Source of the DNA: Velthaea sp965214335
GTDB lineage: Bacteria > Vulcanimicrobiota > Vulcanimicrobiia > Vulcanimicrobiales > Vulcanimicrobiaceae
Length of the DNA stretch: 64,000 nucleotides
Reading direction: 5' to 3'
Assembly: GCA_965214335.1 (NCBI GenBank)
Contig: CBDCBO010000012.1
Coordinates: 62,001-126,000 of the forward strand
Below, piece after piece: positions 59,680-64,000 of this stretch. Within the stretch, counting starts at the first letter, position 1. Each line of letters starts with the position of its first letter. The notes under the pieces were generated by a model that was not told where the DNA came from, ran no database searches, and saw only the letters and a list, made by a program, of their open reading frames with translations. The translations under genes were made by a program, and so were the position numbers.

Positions 59680-60623
59680 CAGGTGCCGGCCGGAACGAGC
59701 ATCGTACGCAGGTGTTCGATGCCGCTCACGTCTTTGACGCTCATGGTTTTGGGTGCGCCCGCAATTCGTTTGATCATCGGCGCAAGCACCGGACTAGCGC
59801 CGAATTCGACGATGAGATCGAGCTCCATCGCAACCATCGCGAGCGCCGTCTCGTGCCAGCGCACTTCATCGGTGACCGAACGCTCCAAATGGTCGCGAAT
59901 CGTCATGATGTCGGCATACGGCTGTGCGTCGACGTTCGAGATGACGGTAAAGGCCGGCAGCACGATCGCCGCGTTGGTCACGAAGCGCGTGAAGGCATGA
60001 CGGGCCGGTTGCATCAGCTGCGAGTGCCAGGCACCCGCGACGTTGAGCGGTACAACTCGTTTCGCACCGGCTGCCAGCGCAGCTTCGCCCGCGGCACGGA
60101 CGGCCGCCACATCACCACTGATCACGATTTGGCCGGGCGCGTTGAAGTTGGCCAGTTGTACGCGGCCGGCGCCGCTCGCAACGGCCGCAGCGACCGCCGT
60201 TCGAAGCGCATCGGGTTCTAGACCAAGCACCGCCGACATCGCACCCGACGACGCTTCGGCCGCGCGATGCATGGCCAGCGCCCGTTCGTTGACCAGTGCT
60301 AGGGCCGCCTCGAACGATAAGGCCCCGGCGATGTGAAGACTGCAATATTCGCCGAATGAATGGCCGGCCGACACAACAGGAGCCAGCACATCGCCGACGG
60401 CGGCGCAAATGGCCACATTGGTTACAAAGATCGCCGGCTGGGCGTACCGCGTCTCACGCAGCGTTGCTTCCGGTCCGGCGGTGCACAGCGCCAGCAGATC
60501 GTAGCCAACGACGTGTTTCGCATTGCGAAAACACTCCATGGCCGCGGGAAATGCGTGCGCGACCGCCGCCCCCATCCCCACAACTTGTGAGCCCTGACCT
60601 GGGAAAACAACACCGACACGCAT
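59679..60623 (-). CDS. fabD: Malonyl-CoA:ACP transacylase FabD
   Basis: 314 residues from ATG 60623. VGVVFPGQGSQVVGMG opens the protein (Gln of the oxyanion hole), VSAGHSFGEYCSLHIAGAL contains the GHSxGE nucleophile Ser, and NVAGAWHSQLM the catalytic His. VEFGASPVLAPMIKR is the C-terminal block. It loads malonyl groups onto ACP. Both ends overlap neighbours as TGATG, showing tight coupling with fabH and fabG. Confidence 0.96.
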   Translation of the reverse strand: MRVGVVFPGQGSQVVGMGAAVAHAFPAAMECFRNAKHVVGYDLLALCTAGPEATLRETRYAQPAIFVTNVAICAAVGDVLAPVVSAGHSFGEYCSLHIAGALSFEAALALVNERALAMHRAAEASSGAMSAVLGLEPDALRTAVAAAVASGAGRVQLANFNAPGQIVISGDVAAVRAAGEAALAAGAKRVVPLNVAGAWHSQLMQPARHAFTRFVTNAAIVLPAFTVISNVDAQPYADIMTIRDHLERSVTDEVRWHETALAMVAMELDLIVEFGASPVLAPMIKRIAGAPKTMSVKDVSGIEHLRTMLVPAGT

Positions 60624-61645
60624 CACACGGTATCTTCCGGTGGGGGGCGAACGCCGTCCCAGCGCCACGCGATCGCACCCCAGGACAGACCCGCGCCGAA
60701 GGCCACGAACATCAGCACGTCGCCTTCTTTAATCATCCGTTTGGCATAGGCTTCCGACAAGGCGATCGGAATCGATGCAGCCGACGTGTTGCCGTAATTC
60801 TGGATGTTGATATACACCCGCTCGGCGCCGATACCAAGCTGCTTAGCCGCCGCGTCGATGATGCGCTTATTGGCTTGATGGGGAATCATGAGCGCCACGT
60901 CGTCGATGCTGAGCTCGGCTTGCTTCAAGGCGACGTGCGCCGATTCGACCATCTTGGTGACCGCGTATTTAAACGTTTCGCGCCCCTGCATCGCAATGAA
61001 AGTCGCACGCTGCGCTAACGCGGCGGAATCGATCGGCCGGCGCGAGCCTCCCGTCGGCAAGTACAAGACTTCGGGCTTGCTGCCGTCCGAACCGAAGTCG
61101 GCACCCAGAAATCCATTTTCCGCGGCCCGTTCCACAATTACCGCGCCGGCGCCGTCGCCGAACAGAATAGCGGTCGAGCGATCGGTGTAATCGGTGATTT
61201 TCGAAAGCGTTTCGGTCCCGATGATCATGACGCGCCGATGAATTCCGGCGCGCACCAACGCGCAAACGACGCCCAAACCATAGACGAAGCCGCTGCACCC
61301 GATTTCGATATCAAAGGCAGCTTTGTCGTGCGTACCCAAACCCGAGGCCACGATCGCCGCCGTTGCCGGAAACGGGTAGTCGGGTGTAACCGTCGCGACG
61401 ACATAGCAATCGACGTCGTCCGGAGCGAGGCCGGCCCGCTCGAGCGCAACACGCGCCGCGAGCAGCGCAAGGTCGCTGGCGGCCTGAGCCGGAGCGGAAA
61501 GCCGCCGCTCGGCAATACCCGTTCGCGTCGTGATCCACTCGTCATTCGTATCAAGCGTGCGTTCGAGATCGCCGTTGGTAAGGATACGGTCGGGAACGTA
61601 GTGCCCGACCCCGGAAATACGAACGCCGAACGCTTGCGAAGAAAT
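60623..61645 (-). CDS. fabH: 3-oxoacyl-ACP synthase III FabH, AUU start
   Basis: 340 residues from ATT 61645. FabH condenses acetyl-CoA with malonyl-ACP and starts fatty-acid synthesis. The N-terminus RISGVGHYVPDRILTN, DTNDEWITTRTGIAERRL, the active Cys in FDIEIGCSGFVYGLG, His in MIPHQANKRIIDAA and Asn in NYGNTSAASIPIAL are all intact. Between the in-frame TAG at 61649-61651 and codon 99 there is no ATG, GTG or TTG. ATT 61645 stands 8 bases after GGGAG (61654-61658) and gives the expected N-terminus SSQAFGVRISGVG. plsX, usually between rpmF and fabH, is absent. Confidence 0.95.
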   Translation of the reverse strand: MSSQAFGVRISGVGHYVPDRILTNGDLERTLDTNDEWITTRTGIAERRLSAPAQAASDLALLAARVALERAGLAPDDVDCYVVATVTPDYPFPATAAIVASGLGTHDKAAFDIEIGCSGFVYGLGVVCALVRAGIHRRVMIIGTETLSKITDYTDRSTAILFGDGAGAVIVERAAENGFLGADFGSDGSKPEVLYLPTGGSRRPIDSAALAQRATFIAMQGRETFKYAVTKMVESAHVALKQAELSIDDVALMIPHQANKRIIDAAAKQLGIGAERVYINIQNYGNTSAASIPIALSEAYAKRMIKEGDVLMFVAFGAGLSWGAIAWRWDGVRPPPEDTV

Positions 61646-61703
61646 CTGCTACGCTCCCGCCGCGTTCGCGCGTCCTCGGAAAGGCCGGCGGTGACGGGTC
61701 ACG

Positions 61704-61910
61704 CTATCCGTGGCTGTGTCCGGCGTGGTCTTCCTTGGGCGTGACAACCTGGCGGCCATCGTACGTTCCGCAGGTTGGACACACGAAGTGGGGCAGCTTC
61801 GCGCCATGGCACTGCGAGCACTCGATCGTCGTCACCGGAGCAAGCTTCCAGTTGGCCGCTCGCCGGCTGCGTGTTTTTGAGCGCGGGGTTTTCCATTTAG
61901 GGTTTGCCAT
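61704..61910 (-). CDS. rpmF: 50S ribosomal protein L32
   Basis: 68 residues. MANPKWKTPRSKTRSRRAAN is the L32 N-terminus, and IECSQCHGAKLPHFVCPTCG is its four-cysteine zinc ribbon. AAGG lies 5 bases before the ATG. Its start overlaps the end of yceD by 14 bases. An extra His-rich tail (EDHAGHSHG) follows the ribbon. Confidence 0.96.
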   Translation of the reverse strand: MANPKWKTPRSKTRSRRAANWKLAPVTTIECSQCHGAKLPHFVCPTCGTYDGRQVVTPKEDHAGHSHG

Positions 61911-62376
61911 TATCGCCTTCCGTTTCGGAGCAGTGGCAACCACCACCCACATTTCTATTTTGTCCGCACCGGGGACACAAGCCCCGACACTCTGCGCTGC
62001 ACACCAGGCCAAACGGGAGCGCGGCCGTCACGAGCTGCCGTACGAGATCGCCCACATCGAGGTCTGTCCCGCTTAAGACGTTATTGTCACCGAAGGGATC
62101 GCTTGACCCGCTCGGCGGATCGAACCGTTCGTCCACGACGACGTGTAGCGGAACGGTCACCTCGTCCAAACAGCGGTCGCATTCGCCGGAAACCTCGCCG
62201 TCGATCGTTCCGTCGATCTGCAAGCCCCGTTCGACACGCCGTAGCTCGAGCATCACCTGAGCCGGTCGCGGGAACGTGAGCGCCGCAAACGGCGGAACCT
62301 CGACCGTATCGTCGAGCGAAATCGGTCGCCCTGCGTGCAGCAACGAGCCGATATCAATGAGCAACGGAGAACCCAT
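61897..62376 (-). CDS. yceD: YceD/DUF177 family protein
   Basis: 159 residues from ATG 62376. EVSGECDRCLDEVTVPLHVV is the family's central CxRCL motif, LDVGDLVRQLVTAALPFGLV then CSAECRGLCPRCGQN is the C-terminal cysteine motif that may bind metal. DUF177 proteins precede rpmF in most bacteria and are linked to 23S rRNA accumulation. The leader is short: the promoter at 62426-62454 predicts a start of transcription near 62419. No ribosome-binding site is obvious. Confidence 0.9.
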   Translation of the reverse strand: MGSPLLIDIGSLLHAGRPISLDDTVEVPPFAALTFPRPAQVMLELRRVERGLQIDGTIDGEVSGECDRCLDEVTVPLHVVVDERFDPPSGSSDPFGDNNVLSGTDLDVGDLVRQLVTAALPFGLVCSAECRGLCPRCGQNRNVGGGCHCSETEGDNGKP

Positions 62377-62425
62377 ACCATAGAACGAGGCCCCCCGCGA
62401 GGAGAGACCCCATGCAAACCGTTCT

Positions 62426-62454
62426 ATTGTAGACTCCGGCTCAAGGCTTGTCAA
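62426..62454 (-). promoter_or_regulatory. Sigma-70-type promoter of the yceD-rpmF-fab operon
   Basis: On the minus strand TTGACA (62449-62454), 17 bases, TACAAT (62426-62431), 50 bases before the yceD ATG. It is close to consensus and correctly placed for the long housekeeping operon. Confidence 0.9.
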
Positions 62455-62481
62455 CGCCGCCGGACGTCGCAGATATCCGGC

Positions 62482-62823
62482 ATGAATACAGTCACTCCCA
62501 TCGGCCTCGGCGGTCCCGCCGCGCCGTTCGCTGCCGTTGCGGGTCCAACGCTGGCCGCAACCGACCCCGCGGCACTATCGATGACCGTGCCGACCCGCGA
62601 CGATGCCATGGCGGATCTCTCGACTCTTTCCGGCACCGTCAACCTGCTCGCTGCGGCGGCGAACGGCGGCGGCGGCAGCAGCGCCGCATCCGAGCAACTC
62701 ACTCTGCCGCCCTTGCCGCAGATGCCGGCCCCGAAAGCGCCCGCCGCGGTACCGACCGATGATCACGGCGTTAGCAACGTCGTCTTTTCCGATGCCGATG
62801 TGAGCGGCGATTTGATCCACTAG
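62482..62823 (+). CDS. Small unknown protein, first of a three-gene cluster
   Basis: 113 residues from ATG 62482. Low-complexity Ala/Pro/Gly-rich: NTVTPIGLGGPAAPFAAVAG, a polar helix-like middle (DDAMADLSTLSGTVNLLAAA), a Gly/Ser run, then QLTLPPLPQMPAPKAPAAVP and an acidic end. There is no signal peptide. I do not recognise the family. It starts 28 bases upstream of (divergent from) the yceD promoter and lies 65 bases before the next small gene. Confidence 0.55.
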   Translation: MNTVTPIGLGGPAAPFAAVAGPTLAATDPAALSMTVPTRDDAMADLSTLSGTVNLLAAAANGGGGSSAASEQLTLPPLPQMPAPKAPAAVPTDDHGVSNVVFSDADVSGDLIH

Positions 62824-62888
62824 CGGCCGGCACCATCCAGCGTGACTCGTCTGCACGATCTCCACCCTTTGCAAGACAGGAAGTACAT

Positions 62889-63257
62889 ATGAGCTTAGGT
62901 AGTATTCTGGCCGGTGCCACAACCGGCTTCTTGACGTCCGGCAGTCCGATCGGCGCCCTCATCGGCGGCGTTGCCGGCGCGGCCGGCGGCATGGGCGGAA
63001 CCGGCAACGCGCTTAGCGCCGCCGGCAACGACGCGCTCGCCACCGGCGAAAACGCTTATCTGGCAGCCAATGAGAAGCTTCAGCTGCAGCAATTGGCGTT
63101 TCAGTATTCCGAACAGCAGCAGGCTGATTCGTTCGATAACGTGACGTCCGAAAAATCGGAAATCATGCGCGAGTCAAACGAGCTGCGCAACGTCGCGATG
63201 GAGCAACGCAAAGCCGACAACGAGATCACTAAAGAATTCATCAAGTCGATCGCATGA
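62889..63257 (+). CDS. Small unknown protein with glycine zipper and helical tail
   Basis: 122 residues. AGGAAG lies about 6 bases before the ATG. The first 40 residues are a Gly/Ala-rich hydrophobic zipper (ILAGATTGFLTSGSPIGALI then GGVAGAAGGMGG). The rest is a long polar helix (LQLQQLAFQYSEQQQADSFD, ELRNVAMEQRKADNEITKEF). A hydrophobic zipper followed by an amphipathic helix is seen in small membrane-inserting or secreted pore and rod proteins; that parallel is structural only. The stop overlaps the next start by 4 bases. Confidence 0.6.
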   Translation: MSLGSILAGATTGFLTSGSPIGALIGGVAGAAGGMGGTGNALSAAGNDALATGENAYLAANEKLQLQQLAFQYSEQQQADSFDNVTSEKSEIMRESNELRNVAMEQRKADNEITKEFIKSIA

Positions 63258-63586
63258 TCGCTCCGCCGGCGCGCACCACGGCAGCTCGAGCGCCGGCTCC
63301 GGCTGCCAATGCGGACGCCCCGACGACGGATGCTGCGCCGGCGCCGGAAACGGGCGCGCCCGATCCCGGCGCGGCCGAGGCCGCGCTCGAAGCGCGTATC
63401 GCGGCGCTCGTCGCGCGCGCCTCGACTCCCGAGGACGAGGCGCTCGAACGCCAGCGCGAAGAATTCGACGTCATCACCCGCGAACAGGCCGAAACCGAGC
63501 GTGAGATCAACGCTCTGCGCGACATGGCCATGGAGCAAATGAAGCACGACGACGAAATACTTAAGAAGTGGATCGAGCTGATCTAA
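63254..63586 (+). CDS. Small unknown protein sharing its C-terminal helix with its neighbour
   Basis: 110 residues. An Ala/Pro/Thr-rich 45-residue N-terminus precedes a long charged helix, EARIAALVARASTPEDEALE, then EINALRDMAMEQMKHDDEIL and KKWIELI. The last part matches the preceding protein's end position by position (ALRDMAMEQMKHDDEI against ELRNVAMEQRKADNEI), so the two genes share an ancestral C-terminal module. The start overlaps the previous stop (ATGA). Family not recognised. Confidence 0.6.
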   Translation: MIAPPARTTAARAPAPAANADAPTTDAAPAPETGAPDPGAAEAALEARIAALVARASTPEDEALERQREEFDVITREQAETEREINALRDMAMEQMKHDDEILKKWIELI

Positions 63587-63655
63587 GCAAAAACTGTTGG
63601 ATCGAACGCGCCGATAGCCGTCGGGTCGCAAACGACCCAGCGGCCCTGGGAGGCG

Positions 63656-63684
63656 TTGACAAGTCCAGCGTGCGCGTCTAACAT
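63656..63684 (+). promoter_or_regulatory. Sigma-70-type promoter of tRNA-Ile
   Basis: TTGACA (63656-63661), 17 bases, TAACAT (63679-63684), 32 bases before the tRNA. Together with the pstS-2 and yceD promoters it shows that the housekeeping sigma factor here uses TTGACA-N17-TAnnAT. Confidence 0.85.
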
Positions 63685-63716
63685 AAGGCGCTGTCGCGAT
63701 CATGGCTGCGGCGCAA

Positions 63717-63793
63717 GGGCCATTAGCTCAGCTGGTTAGAGCGCATGCTTGATAAGCATGAGGTCCCTGGTTCGAACCCAGGATGGCCCACCA
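63717..63793 (+). tRNA. tRNA-Ile(GAT) with encoded CCA
   Basis: Acceptor GGGCCAT/ATGGCCC, D arm GCTCAGCTGGTTAGAGC, anticodon arm CATGC-TTGATAA-GCATG (anticodon GAT), T arm CCTGG-TTCGAAC-CCAGG, discriminator A and an encoded CCA, unlike the other tRNA genes in the window. It has its own promoter. The remaining 207 bases to the window edge show no gene that can be supported. Confidence 0.96.
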
Positions 63794-64000
63794 TCGCCCG
63801 TCGATTCATACGATCGATGCGCAACTTCGTAGCTGCTCGTCGACCGGGCGAATCGGACGTGGTCGAAACGCCGGACTACCCACCTGCCGGCATTCCGTGG
63901 GCTCGGCGCGTCGCCGTGACACCTAACGGAATCGCCGGTAAAAGTAGCCTCGAGCAAAATCTTTAAGATCGAGCGAAACGGTTGTAGCGTCGAACCGCAG

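Noticed and set aside
63736..63966. Short frames on both strands over and after tRNA-Ile
   Set aside because: They run through the tRNA gene and have no coding features.

Overview
The window is high-G+C bacterial chromosome from an organism with a Gram-negative-type envelope: two TonB-dependent receptors, a PilQ secretin and two lipoproteins imply an outer membrane. The gene mix (ATP-type PEP carboxykinase, sedolisin, carboxypeptidase-regulatory TonB receptor, type IV pili with a SigF/SigB-like sigma factor, high G+C) would fit an uncultured soil lineage such as Eremiobacterota (WPS-2). That placement is an inference from content; no rRNA gene is present to test it.

Layout. 1-12.3 kb holds metabolic and single genes: a ferritin-like protein cut by the left edge, DUF429, tRNA-Ser(GGA), a TonB receptor, DUF2945, a PEBP protein, acetate kinase, an unknown protein next to a DmpA-type peptidase, pckA, a YjbQ protein, an acid-type S53 protease and a proline iminopeptidase-like hydrolase. 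12.5-24.4 kb is a type IV pilus locus in two blocks, pilB-pilT-pilC and then sigma factor-pilin-ccdA-TPR-pilD-pilM-pilN-pilO-pilP-pilQ. Nearly all neighbours in it overlap by 1-4 bases. 24.6-38 kb holds a two-component system, a MaoC protein, a GlcG/HbpS protein, tadA inside a tRNA cluster, two glycosyltransferases, a methyltransferase, an MscS channel and several secreted proteins of unknown function.

38.3-51.1 kb is the accessory part. A three-gene operon encodes a TonB receptor, a frameshifted lipoprotein and a chimeric lipoprotein, and it ends beside tandem repeats. Divergent from it are two tandem PstS-like genes. A decayed IS3-family element sits between them, at the upstream edge of the second gene's promoter. 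51.1-55.7 kb holds an Xaa-Pro aminopeptidase, unknown secreted proteins and a nitronate monooxygenase. 55.6-62.5 kb is a minus-strand housekeeping run, yceD-rpmF-fabH-fabD-fabG-acpP-ffh-rpsP-khpA-rimM, opened by a clear sigma-70-type promoter. The right end has three small unknown proteins and a tRNA-Ile(GAT).

The most unusual observation is start-codon usage. In fabH there is no ATG, GTG or TTG in frame between the upstream stop and the middle of the conserved domain. An ATT stands 8 bases after GGGAG at the expected N-terminus. pckA shows the same (AGGAG, 7 bases, ATT), a DUF1292 gene shows AGGAGG, 10 bases, ATC, and rimM can only reach full length from ATT or ATA. AUU/AUC initiation in this lineage is therefore worth testing.
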